Positions 1-6,666 are shown, numbered from the stretch's first letter. The stretch: 12,048 nucleotides of DNA from Oscillospiraceae bacterium (GCA_031289065.1 JAITQI010000156.1:1-12048); one strand, 5' to 3'. Program-made: numbers and translations. The notes: generated by a model from the letters alone, not told the origin.

Positions 1-1385
1 AGCAGTTTGGACAGCCGACTGCGCAGCTCGGCGAACTTGCGGCCCAACCGGGCCTCGTACCAGGGGCCCAGTTCCTCGGTGTACTCCGAATAGGAGGTGA
101 TCCAGTTGATGGCGGGGAAGTGCCGGGCGTAGGCCAGTTGGCGGTCGAGGGCCCAGAAGCAGCGGATGAACCGCTTGGTGTTTTGGGTGACCGGCTCGGA
201 GAAGTCGCCGCCCTGGGGGCTGACCGCGCCGATGACGGTGACCGAGCCCTCGCGGTCGCCCAGGGTTTGCATATACCCGGCGCGCTCGTAGAATTCGGCC
301 AGGCGGGAGGGGAGATAGGCCGGGAAGCCCTCCTCGGCGGGCATCTCTTCCAGACGACCGGCGATCTCGCGCAGGGCCTCGGCCCAGCGGGAGGTGGAAT
401 CGGCCATGATGGCGACGTGGTAGCCCATGTCGCGGAAATATTCGGCCACGGTCATGCCGGTGTAAATCGACGCCTCGCGGGCGGCCACCGGCATGTTGGA
501 GGTGTTGGCGATGAGGACGGTGCGCTCCATGAGGGGGCGGCCGGATTGGGGGTCGGTCAGTTCGGAGAATTCCTCGAGCACCTGGGTCATCTCGTTGCCG
601 CGCTCGCCGCAGCCGAGGTAGACGATGATGTCGGCGTCCGACCATTTGGCCAGCTGGTGTTGGGTGATGGTTTTGCCCGCGCCGAAGGGGCCGGGGATGG
701 CGGCGCAGCCGCCCTTGGCGATGGGGAACAGCGTGTCGATAATGCGCTGGCCGGTGATGAGGGGGCGGTCGATGGGTAGGCGCTTGGACACCGGGCGGGC
801 CCGGCGGATGGGCCACTGCTGGGCCAGCGTGAGCGGGACGGTTGCGCCCTCGGGGGTTTCCAGCTCGACGACCACGTCGTCCACCTTGTATCCGCCGCCG
901 GGTTTGACCGATTTGACGACGCCGGACAGTCCGGGGGGCACCATCATGCGGTGCCGGATGATGCCGGTCTCCTGACACTCGGCGTACACCTGACCGGGGG
1001 TCAGCGTATCGCCGACGGCGACTGTGAGTTCCACCTGCCAGACCTTTTCGGGATCCAGGGAGGGGACGTTGACGCCCCTGCCGATAAACGCGCCGGTGCG
1101 CGCCTCGATGGCGCGCAGGGGGCGGGCGATGCCGTCGAAAATATTGCTCAGCAGGCCGGGACCCAGCTTGAGGGAGAGGGGGGCGCCGGAAGAGTCCACC
1201 GGTTGGCCGGGGGTGACGCCGGAGGTGTCCTCATAGACCTGGACGACAATGTCCTCGCCGCGCAGGCCGACCACCTCGCCGATGAGACGCTGGGGCCCGA
1301 CAAAGACCATGTCCATCATGCTGTAGCCTTTGCCGCCGCGCACGGTGACCACCGGCCCGTTGACACCGTATACCGTATAGGGCAT
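1..1385 (-). CDS. atpA: V-type ATP synthase/ATPase catalytic subunit A (3' part missing)
   Basis: This is the catalytic, nucleotide-hydrolysing subunit of the cytoplasmic V1 head. My translation of the minus strand starts MPYTVYGVNGPVVTVRGG and stays open to the window edge, giving about 461 residues of an expected roughly 590, so the C-terminal helical domain is cut off. Visible parts in order are the N-terminal beta barrel, the V/A-specific insertion at about residues 110-200 (GLSGVVKSVKPGGGYKVDD), the Walker A loop GPFGAGKT at residues 232-239, the GCGERGNEM motif with the likely catalytic Glu261, and the MADSTSRWAEALREIAGR stretch typical of A subunits. The ATG follows AGGAGTGA by about six bases. 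It is the last operon gene in view. The insertion separates it clearly from subunit B and from F-type beta. Confidence 0.97.
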   Translation of the reverse strand, partial: MPYTVYGVNGPVVTVRGGKGYSMMDMVFVGPQRLIGEVVGLRGEDIVVQVYEDTSGVTPGQPVDSSGAPLSLKLGPGLLSNIFDGIARPLRAIEARTGAFIGRGVNVPSLDPEKVWQVELTVAVGDTLTPGQVYAECQETGIIRHRMMVPPGLSGVVKSVKPGGGYKVDDVVVELETPEGATVPLTLAQQWPIRRARPVSKRLPIDRPLITGQRIIDTLFPIAKGGCAAIPGPFGAGKTITQHQLAKWSDADIIVYLGCGERGNEMTQVLEEFSELTDPQSGRPLMERTVLIANTSNMPVAAREASIYTGMTVAEYFRDMGYHVAIMADSTSRWAEALREIAGRLEEMPAEEGFPAYLPSRLAEFYERAGYMQTLGDREGSVTVIGAVSPQGGDFSEPVTQNTKRFIRCFWALDRQLAYARHFPAINWITSYSEYTEELGPWYEARLGRKFAELRSRLSKL

Positions 1386-1437
1386 TGTAATCACTCCTGT
1401 CAAAAATCAGGGGGCGAGGGCGGACACAAAGGGCGGG

Positions 1438-1472
1438 GCGTCTGACCGTTGACGGCTACGCGCTGTCTTCTG
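1438..1472 (-). repeat. Degenerate heptad array at the 3' end of atpE
   Basis: Read on the minus strand, five consecutive 7-mers stay in register: CAGAAGA, CAGCGCG, TAGCCGT, CAACGGT, CAGACGC. The array begins inside the last codons of atpE and contains its TAG stop (1456-1458). The units are degenerate, so this call depends on resemblance to the cleaner arrays elsewhere in the window. Confidence 0.4.
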
Positions 1473-2064
1473 ACGGCTCTATGACCAACTCGGCGAAGAA
1501 GCGGGTTTTCCACTCGGCCAGGTTGGCGTCGAAGGTTTGGTTGAGCTGCTGCTGCTTTTCCAGGCATTCGGCGGTCAGGCCGCCCAAACGGAAGCCGCCC
1601 TCGACAAAGGTCACCCGGGGGCTGCCGACGGCCTGGCGCAACCGGGGCACCAGGGCCATGTCCTCTCGGCGCAGAGAGACGACCGTTTCGGCGTCCCCAA
1701 AGGCGGCGGAGGCGGCCCGGGCCATGTCGCACAGGCGATCGGCGTAGGCCGGGGTGAGCACATAGGCGGCCAGGCGCTCCATCACGTCCCGGAGCACCGA
1801 TTCGGACAGTTCGGCGCGGCGGGCGTAGAGGGCGCGTTTGTTGTCCATCATCTTGCGGGAGACCGTGCGCCCGTTTTCCACCCGGAGGCGGGCGATTTCG
1901 GTTTTGATATAGCGGTAGGCGTCGCCCAGGGCCTCGTCCTCGGCGGATTGGAGAGAGGATTCGCGCTGGCGGCGCACCTCCTCCAAAATGGACTTGCTGT
2001 CGGCCTCGGCGTCCGAGGTGATGGCCTCGGTGAACCGTTTGAGCTTGGCATCGATTTCGGACAT
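1456..2064 (-). CDS. atpE: V-type ATPase subunit E (peripheral stalk)
   Basis: The 202-residue protein starts MSEIDAKLKRFTEAI and has the classic layout of subunit E: a long charged N-terminal helix to about residue 95 (AEADSKSILEEVRRQRESS, then the YRYIKTEIARLRVENGR region), followed by a compact alpha/beta domain ending FFAELVIEPSEDSA. It pairs with the G/H-type coiled-coil subunit to form the peripheral stalk that stops the catalytic head from turning with the rotor. Length is normal for the family. The ATG follows GGAGGTCGCTCT. It lies between atpF and atpA. The last residues and the stop codon fall in a heptad-like repeat, so the tail after about VIEPS may be repeat-derived. Confidence 0.93.
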   Translation of the reverse strand: MSEIDAKLKRFTEAITSDAEADSKSILEEVRRQRESSLQSAEDEALGDAYRYIKTEIARLRVENGRTVSRKMMDNKRALYARRAELSESVLRDVMERLAAYVLTPAYADRLCDMARAASAAFGDAETVVSLRREDMALVPRLRQAVGSPRVTFVEGGFRLGGLTAECLEKQQQLNQTFDANLAEWKTRFFAELVIEPSEDSA

Positions 2065-2084
2065 AGAGCGACCTCCGGGCTATG

Positions 2085-2105
2085 CAATTAAAAATTAAAA
2101 ATTAG
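2085..2105. repeat. AT-rich heptad repeat in the atpF-atpE gap
   Basis: Three 7-bp units read CAATTAA, AAATTAA, AAATTAG on the plus strand, so the run is exactly 7-periodic. It stands out as a block of A/T in otherwise GC-rich DNA. It lies about 20 bp upstream of the atpE start in the 83-bp gap after atpF. The first unit differs from the CAATTGA unit found elsewhere by one base. Confidence 0.75.
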
Positions 2106-2147
2106 GGATTCTCAATGTCTAATCGCACTGTTTTATTCGTTGGGTGT

Positions 2148-2456
2148 TTACACTTTGATGCCGATGGCTTCGCGGATGTAGCGGGTGATGGAGTCGGGGG
2201 TGCGGCCGGTGCCGTGGCGGTCGGGGATTTCCACGACGAGGGTGCCGGTCAGCTTGAGCTTGAGCTCGTAGATCAGCTCCGGCACTTGGGCGGCCAGCTT
2301 TTCGGTGATGAGCAGCACGCCGATGTCCGGGTTGGCGATGACGTCGGACACGGCCGCCTTGACGGCTTCCGGCGTCAGCGCCCGGACACCGTCAATCCCC
2401 GCCAGGCGGAAGCCGGTCAGGGTATCGGTGTTGTCCGAGACGACAAAAAAGCGCAT
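2148..2456 (-). CDS. atpF: V-type ATPase subunit F (central stalk)
   Basis: The 102-residue protein starts MRFFVVSDNTDTLTGFRLAG and contains GVLLITEKLAAQVPELI and LVVEIPDRHGTG, which together are diagnostic of the small Rossmann-like subunit F. It sits on the central rotor shaft with subunit D and modulates coupling between the V1 head and the membrane ring. Length is normal. The ATG follows CGGAGGGTTTTT, a leader almost identical to the one before atpK. In this operon F precedes E, whereas in Enterococcus hirae and Thermus E comes earlier. Confidence 0.95.
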   Translation of the reverse strand: MRFFVVSDNTDTLTGFRLAGIDGVRALTPEAVKAAVSDVIANPDIGVLLITEKLAAQVPELIYELKLKLTGTLVVEIPDRHGTGRTPDSITRYIREAIGIKV

Positions 2457-2484
2457 AAAAACCCTCCGAACGAGCCGTTTGCGG

Positions 2485-2913
2485 TTAAAATTTGCCGAGG
2501 ATGGTGAAGGAGATGATCATGCCGTACAGGGCGATGCCCTCGGCCAGCGCCACGAAGATCAGGGCCTTGCCGAAGGTCTTGTCGTTTTCCGAAATGGCGC
2601 CCAGGGCGGCTGAGGCGGCCGAGGCCACCGCGATGCCGCCGCCGATGCCCGAGATGCCGGTGGCCAGGGCGGCGGCGATCATGCCCAGACCGGCTTGGGA
2701 ATCGAGGGGGGCCTTGACGAGCTCCTCCGCCGCGTCGGCGGCCAGCGCGCCCCCGGCCATAGCGCCGACGCACACGACGCCGATGGCGAAGAAGGAGACG
2801 ATGTTGGCCAGCAGCGCGCCTCTGACCGGCTTGCCGGACACCTTGCGGCGGTAAATCGGGTACAGGGGCAGCAGGATCAGGGCGACCAGGATCAGCGAAA
2901 ACAAGTACTCCAT
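2485..2913 (-). CDS. atpK: V-type ATPase subunit K (membrane rotor ring proteolipid)
   Basis: A 142-residue, very hydrophobic protein that should form the rotating ion-carrying ring in the membrane. It has an N-terminal membrane helix (about residues 3-20), a basic loop YRRKVSGKPVRG, a second helix (about 36-59), an acidic linker AADAAEELVKAPLDSQ, then the conserved hairpin (about 74-105 and 115-140). The ion-binding carboxylate is Glu125 in VALAEGIALYG. Only the second hairpin resembles canonical c-subunits. The first resembles a signal anchor followed by a signal-peptide-like segment ending GALA-ADA. The usual Na+-site partners, a Gln in the first helix of the hairpin and a Ser/Thr after the Glu, are not seen, so proton coupling is more likely (inference). 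The ATG follows GGAGGG by eight bases. Confidence 0.93.
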   Translation of the reverse strand: MEYLFSLILVALILLPLYPIYRRKVSGKPVRGALLANIVSFFAIGVVCVGAMAGGALAADAAEELVKAPLDSQAGLGMIAAALATGISGIGGGIAVASAASAALGAISENDKTFGKALIFVALAEGIALYGMIISFTILGKF

Positions 2914-2941
2914 CTTAAAACCCTCCGTTACTATGATTGAG

Positions 2942-2968
2942 AACCGCTAAGGCCCTCAAAGAGCGGTT
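2942..2968 (-). promoter_or_regulatory. Hairpin just upstream of atpK
   Basis: The perfect 7-bp arms AACCGCT (2942-2948) and AGCGGTT (2962-2968) are separated by 13 bases and lie about 30 bases ahead of the atpK start in the operon mRNA. There is no U-run, so it does not look like a terminator. RNA processing or stability, or control of K translation, are possible roles but are inference. Confidence 0.5.
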
Positions 2969-2989
2969 TGCCTGTGTTGCGGCTGTTTG

Positions 2990-3019
2990 GGTTCCGACCG
3001 CCTTCGGCGGGGGAAAACC
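2990..3019 (-). promoter_or_regulatory. Second hairpin in the atpI-atpK gap
   Basis: The core is a perfect 5-bp stem CCGCC/GGCGG with a 3-nt loop (2998-3010). Flanking GG, AA and CC stretches (2990-2997 and 3011-3019) can extend it with a small internal loop and a two-base bulge. It lies 24-53 bases after the atpI stop. No T-run follows on the minus strand, so read-through into atpK is expected. Confidence 0.45.
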
Positions 3020-3042
3020 GTGTTACGAGAGAGGCACGACGG

Positions 3043-4983
3043 TTAGGAGTTGCGTTCGTGCCGGGCGTGGTAGTCGATGATGATGGGGTTATAGGGGCGG
3101 CCGTCGCCGGAATAGAAGCGGGAGAACAGCTCGTAGAACTCCAAGCGGAGCGCCTGGATGCCCACGAGCAGGCCCTCGATGCCCATGACGATCAGGTTGC
3201 CGATGATGACCACCGGGATGCTGGGGTGTTCCGCGCCGCCGGCCAGCATGAAGATCACCGACATCATGGAGGCGTGGCTGATGGCGTAAGCGCCCACTCG
3301 CAGGAAGGAGATGGTGTTGGTGATGTAGGACAGCAGCACTTCGATGAGCTCAAAGAGGTTTTCGGCCAGGAAGTCGGACATCTTTTCCGGCTTCCAGCGC
3401 CCCCGGCGGGCCAGCATGTGGGACAGGGGCTCCCGGAGGAAGATGAGCAGCACCGGGAGGGCGGCCAGGGCCACCACCGCGCCGAAGGGCAGAATCTGCT
3501 CGGCAAAGCCCAGGATGGGCAGCACCCCCGCCGTGACCGACAGGTAGAGGATGAGCCCCGCCAGGCCGGCCGGGCCGACCAGAATCTTGCCGGGATCCCG
3601 CCGCCGGATGCCGTTTACGATGTTGGCCAGGATGGAGAGCACCAGCATGCCCACGCCGAGGTAGACGGCCAGGCGCAGGCCCAGCGTGGTGTTGGCGCTG
3701 TTCTCCAGAATTTTGAAGCTGGGCAGGGGTAACCAGTCCTCAAAGCCGAAGACGCTGCCGTAGACGAAGGTGCCGAACAGCATGGCGGAGGCGCCGCCGT
3801 ACATGACCACCCGCCCCAGCCACATGCCCTTGAGTTTATACATCAGGAACCCGGCCAGGATGAGGAGAGCGCCCTGCCCGGCGTCGCCGAACATGAGGCC
3901 GAAGAGCAGGGTGTAGGTGATGGCCATGACGGGGGTGGGATCCATTTCGTGATAGGCCGGGAGGCCGTACATGGCCAGAAGCGGCTCGAAGGGGCGGAAG
4001 ATCCGGGCGTTTTTCAGGCGGATGGGAGGGGTGTAGTCGGCCACGGTGTCCGGGTCGTCGGCCGCCACGACGACGGTCAGGTTGTCCCGTCGGCCCAGGC
4101 GGGCGGCGAAGGCGTCGTACTCCGGGCCGGGCACCCAGCCCAGGAGATAGAAGCTCTCCTCGGTGTGGGCGGCGAAGCGCCGGATGTTGAAGCTGTCGTT
4201 CATAAAGCGGATATAGGAGTAACGGCGCAGGAAGGGTTCGGTTTCGGACTTGGCCAGGGTGTCGAGGCGGGCGCGCACTTCCTCCAGCCGCCGGGCGGTG
4301 TGTTCGGTGTCGGCCTGGATTTCCAGGAGGGCTTCGCCGCCGGTGCCGTGAACCCGGTCGGAGATGCGGATGCGCTCAAACTGGAGGGAGGCGAAGAGGG
4401 CGTCCACCCGGTCCATGCCCTGGCGGGGGGTCATATACATGCCGTAGGCCCAGTCCCGCTCAATGCTGGTGGGGAAGAAGAACAGGTCGCTCCGGGCGGT
4501 CATGTGAGGGATGAAGCCGTTGTAAATGTCCCGGGGCATACGGCCGAAACGGAACTTGACGTAGATCATGGTGAAGAACTCTTCCAGGGGTACGTTGACG
4601 TCGAGGAGGTGGTTGATTTGCATGAGGATGCGCTCGTTTTCCCCGATGCGTTGGGTGAGGTCGGCCTCCTCGGTTTTGAGGGTTTGGTACCGCTCGTCGA
4701 TGTCCCGCAGGTAGGCGGCGGATTCGTCCGGCGTGTTGTGCAGGGACTCGAAGGGGCGGTAATCCAAGGCGACGCCCAGCCGGTCGGCGACGGATTCGGC
4801 TTGGCGGAGCATTTCGGCGTATGGGTTCTGTTGGTCGAAGGGGCGGAGGTACTTGATGTTTTTCATCACGTTGGCCGCCGGTTCGGGGTGGAATTGCTGG
4901 TTGATGATGGAGGAATACACCACCGCGTCGAAGTCATGCAGGGGCCCCGCGATGGTCACGAGTTTCATCGGAACGACGGACAA
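3043..4983 (-). CDS. atpI: V-type ATPase subunit I (membrane stator, a-subunit homologue)
   Basis: This 646-residue protein is the stator that forms the ion half-channels against the K ring. The N-terminal half (to about residue 340) is cytoplasmic and helix-rich, with a coiled coil around residues 85-115. The C-terminal half has seven or eight membrane segments, beginning near the FGLMFGDAGQG motif. Two arginines characteristic of the family are seen: Arg562 in TISFLRVGAYAISHA and Arg613 in QALRLEFYELFSRFY. The first matches the essential channel arginine. The start is probably TTG: GGCGGTGATC, a long anti-Shine-Dalgarno match, sits seven bases before it, while the next ATG (codon 6, at 4968) has no ribosome binding site. 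Length is close to E. hirae NtpI. Confidence 0.95.
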   Translation of the reverse strand: MSVVPMKLVTIAGPLHDFDAVVYSSIINQQFHPEPAANVMKNIKYLRPFDQQNPYAEMLRQAESVADRLGVALDYRPFESLHNTPDESAAYLRDIDERYQTLKTEEADLTQRIGENERILMQINHLLDVNVPLEEFFTMIYVKFRFGRMPRDIYNGFIPHMTARSDLFFFPTSIERDWAYGMYMTPRQGMDRVDALFASLQFERIRISDRVHGTGGEALLEIQADTEHTARRLEEVRARLDTLAKSETEPFLRRYSYIRFMNDSFNIRRFAAHTEESFYLLGWVPGPEYDAFAARLGRRDNLTVVVAADDPDTVADYTPPIRLKNARIFRPFEPLLAMYGLPAYHEMDPTPVMAITYTLLFGLMFGDAGQGALLILAGFLMYKLKGMWLGRVVMYGGASAMLFGTFVYGSVFGFEDWLPLPSFKILENSANTTLGLRLAVYLGVGMLVLSILANIVNGIRRRDPGKILVGPAGLAGLILYLSVTAGVLPILGFAEQILPFGAVVALAALPVLLIFLREPLSHMLARRGRWKPEKMSDFLAENLFELIEVLLSYITNTISFLRVGAYAISHASMMSVIFMLAGGAEHPSIPVVIIGNLIVMGIEGLLVGIQALRLEFYELFSRFYSGDGRPYNPIIIDYHARHERNS

Positions 4984-5004
4984 AGGATCACCGCCCTTTC
5001 AATA

Positions 5005-5039
5005 CAGAAGACAGAGGGGAGAGGACAGGGGACAGACGG
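5005..5039. repeat. Degenerate heptad array between atpC and atpI
   Basis: Five in-register 7-mers read on the plus strand: CAGAAGA, CAGAGGG, GAGAGGA, CAGGGGA, CAGACGG. They fill most of the 64-bp gap, starting eight bases after the atpC stop in the direction of transcription. Related units (CAGAGGA, CAGGGGA) recur at 6618 and 10961. Confidence 0.65.
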
Positions 5040-5047
5040 GGGAGGTT

Positions 5048-6097
5048 TTAGAGGGGGACGCCGAAGAGGTAGGTGGGGGCTTCGGTGGGCTGGATGCCGT
5101 AGCGGACGCATTCGATGGCGGTGGTGAGGTTTTTCAGCTCGACCTCCCGCAGGTTGAGATAGGCCGCCGGGGTGTATACCGAGGGGACGCCGCTGGACAG
5201 CAGACGGCGGTTGAAATCATACAGAAACTGATAGTAGTAGTCCTCGATGTGGGCGAAGTCGTGGGCGGCGAAGACGTTCTTGTAGGGGGATTCCCGGAGC
5301 AGGGCGGCGGCGGCCTCGTCGGTTTTGGCCGAATAGAGCCGATGGACAAAGGCGGGGGTGAGCTTGTACTGCACGGGCAGCAGCAGGGGGATCACCGAGT
5401 CCAGCCTGTCGGGGAAAAACTTGCGCACCCGGAGGATGATGGTGATGTTGATCATGTCGGCCTGGGAGCCTACGGCGCGGCGGAGCAGTTCCTGGTCGCC
5501 GCCCCGGTAACGCGTGCCGACCATGTCCATCAGGGCGCGGTAGTAGTGGTTGCGCATGACCATCTCCACCGAGGTGTAGTCGGGGAAGCCCTCCTCTTCC
5601 GGCGTCAGGCGGGCCAGCGCCGCGTAAAAGCCGGTGTCCTTGACCGCCGCGAGCATGTCCTCGTAGGTGACGGCCTTGGTCAGGCTGTCATAGCGGATGC
5701 GGCTGTGCCGCTCGAAGAAGGCGGGCAGGTCGGGGCGGTAATCGGAGGGGCGGCCGGCCCGGGCATAGCGCAGGAAGAGCATGATCTGCTCCATTTCGGT
5801 GCGCAGGACGCGGTCGTAGACGATAAAGCGATCTTCCCGATCCAGGAAGTGAAGGATGCGCATGTATTCGCTGGAGAGGTAGCGGCGCAGCCCGGTCTCC
5901 AGGGGGCCCCGGCGGGTCTCGTCGAAGGAACCGTCAAAGGCGCCGCGCCAGCCGGGGTGTTCCTTGAGAAAGGACACCACGTCGGGGACACGGCGCAGTT
6001 TGGCGATCTTGGCGAAATCCTCCGCCGTCAGGCGGTTGGCGTACATCGCCTTGACCTTGGTGGCCACCGCGCCGTACTGGATGAGCGCCCCGATCAC
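5048..6097 (-). CDS. atpC: V-type ATPase subunit C (rotor-ring connector)
   Basis: This 349-residue soluble protein matches the AC39/subunit C family, the funnel-shaped part that joins the central stalk to the K ring. Family-like features are the opening YGAVATKVKAMYANRLTAEDF, YLSSEYMRILHFL, MRNHYYRALMDMVGTRYRG near the middle, and the closing ECVRYGIQPTEAPTYLFGVPL. It is helical with no catalytic residues, and length is normal. The start is GTG at 6097, overlapping the upstream gene's stop by four bases (GTGA), which suggests translational coupling of the stalk and connector subunits. Its position upstream of atpI is unlike E. hirae and Thermus, where C follows E. Confidence 0.93.
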   Translation of the reverse strand: MIGALIQYGAVATKVKAMYANRLTAEDFAKIAKLRRVPDVVSFLKEHPGWRGAFDGSFDETRRGPLETGLRRYLSSEYMRILHFLDREDRFIVYDRVLRTEMEQIMLFLRYARAGRPSDYRPDLPAFFERHSRIRYDSLTKAVTYEDMLAAVKDTGFYAALARLTPEEEGFPDYTSVEMVMRNHYYRALMDMVGTRYRGGDQELLRRAVGSQADMINITIILRVRKFFPDRLDSVIPLLLPVQYKLTPAFVHRLYSAKTDEAAAALLRESPYKNVFAAHDFAHIEDYYYQFLYDFNRRLLSSGVPSVYTPAAYLNLREVELKNLTTAIECVRYGIQPTEAPTYLFGVPL

Positions 6098-6411
6098 GTC
6101 CCCACCACCAGGCCAAACAGCCGGGCGGCCATGTCCTCGTGGCGGTCTTTGAAGAAGAGCTCCAGGCGGGCCAGATCGTCCCGCAGGGCGGCGTCAAGCT
6201 GCTCGGCCTGCTGGAGGGTCAGCGCGGCTTCCTGGTCCCGCACGGCCTGGACACGGTGTTCGGCCCGGGCCAGAAAATTTTCGCGCAGTTCTTCGGCGCG
6301 GGCGCGGAGATCGTTGGGCAGATTGTCCCGCTGGGCGCGGGCCTCCCCGGCGATCTGCTGGGCCAACTGTTCGGCCTCGATGATTTTATTGAGCACTTCC
6401 ATGTATTCCAT
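6094..6411 (-). CDS. V-type ATPase coiled-coil stalk subunit (G/H-like)
   Basis: A short, highly charged, almost entirely helical protein of about 105 residues, first in the ATPase operon. It starts MEYMEVLNKIIEAEQLAQQI and continues with long heptad-like runs rich in Glu, Arg, Ala and Leu (AEELRENFLARAEHRVQ, LDAALRDDLARLELFF). This fits the coiled-coil partner of subunit E in the peripheral stalk, although such proteins are poorly conserved and the call rests mainly on operon position and composition. The ATG at 6411 is chosen because its N-terminus looks like the family. Its GGAG is rather far away (about 13 bases), and an in-frame TTG at 6435 or an ATG at 6402 are alternatives. It overlaps atpC by GTGA. 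Confidence 0.78.
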   Translation of the reverse strand: MEYMEVLNKIIEAEQLAQQIAGEARAQRDNLPNDLRARAEELRENFLARAEHRVQAVRDQEAALTLQQAEQLDAALRDDLARLELFFKDRHEDMAARLFGLVVGT

Positions 6412-6456
6412 ACAGATATGACATCTCCGGTGCAACAGAAATTCGGCAAAGAAGAA

Positions 6457-6496
6457 GTACGTCCCACAACGCTACATTGCGTTGTTTTTAACGTAC
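6457..6496 (-). promoter_or_regulatory. Two-tier stem-loop at the predicted 5' end of the ATPase mRNA
   Basis: The outer arms GTACGT (6457-6462) and ACGTAC (6491-6496) enclose perfect inner 7-bp arms ACAACGC (6466-6472) and GCGTTGT (6479-6485) around a six-base loop. A small asymmetric internal loop separates the tiers. The predicted transcription start, about seven bases past the -10, falls right at the outer arm, so the mRNA would begin with this hairpin. A 5'-end protective or regulatory structure is likely; the role itself is inference. Confidence 0.65.
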
Positions 6497-6503
6497 AGTT
6501 TTT

Positions 6504-6532
6504 AGTATAGCACTACTTTCGGGAAAAGGGAA
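6504..6532 (-). promoter_or_regulatory. Sigma-A-like extended -10 promoter of the ATPase operon
   Basis: On the minus strand the -10 is TATACT (6509-6504), preceded by TGC, making an extended -10 element. The best -35 at 17-bp spacing is TTCCCT (6532-6527), which is weak, as is common with extended -10 promoters. It lies about 95 bases upstream of the first gene, with AT-rich DNA immediately beyond the -35. Confidence 0.65.
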
Positions 6533-6533
6533 G

Positions 6534-6549
6534 CACAAAATTTGGAATT
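6534..6549 (+). promoter_or_regulatory. AT-rich 16-bp motif next to the ATPase promoter (copy 1)
   Basis: The sequence CACAAAATTTGGAATT abuts the -35 region of the ATPase promoter. It matches 15 of 16 bases with the minus-strand sequence at 9857-9842, which abuts the promoter of the urease-beta-like gene. It could be an UP element or an operator. The two copies have opposite orientation relative to their promoters. Confidence 0.4.
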
Positions 6550-6553
6550 CGGG

Positions 6554-6592
6554 CGGGTTGGCGGTTCGCCCCGTTTCGGGACGGGTTGGCGG
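6554..6592. repeat. 11-bp direct repeat in the divergent control region
   Basis: CGGGTTGGCGG occurs at 6554-6564 and again at 6582-6592, spaced 28 bp start to start, with a small CCCG-TTT-CGGG hairpin between. This lies upstream of both divergent promoters and could be a paired protein-binding site. No function is claimed. Confidence 0.5.
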
Positions 6593-6610
6593 CTGTTTTT
6601 CGGATGGAAT

Positions 6611-6666
6611 GACGAGACAGAGGAGGACGAACAATTGACGATTGACAATGGACAATTGACAATGGC
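6611..6666. repeat. Heptad array joining GA-rich and CAATTGA units
   Basis: Eight consecutive 7-mers stay in one register on the plus strand: GACGAGA, CAGAGGA, GGACGAA, CAATTGA, CGATTGA, CAATGGA, CAATTGA, CAATGGC. The first three belong to the GA-rich type and the rest to the CAATTGA type, so the two repeat kinds occur as one continuous array. Confidence 0.8.

Noticed and set aside
120..1445. Open plus-strand frames across atpA
   Set aside because: The minus strand encodes a clear V-ATPase A subunit with intact Walker A and catalytic motifs through the same DNA, so these are mirror frames.
3949..6421. Long open plus-strand frames across atpI, atpC and the stalk gene
   Set aside because: They are antisense to well-recognised ATPase subunits. 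Their Gly/Val/Asp-rich composition is typical of mirror frames in GC-rich genes.
6611..6666. CRISPR-like tandem repeat
   Set aside because: The units are 7 bp and contiguous with no spacers, and no cas genes are present. It is a short tandem repeat.
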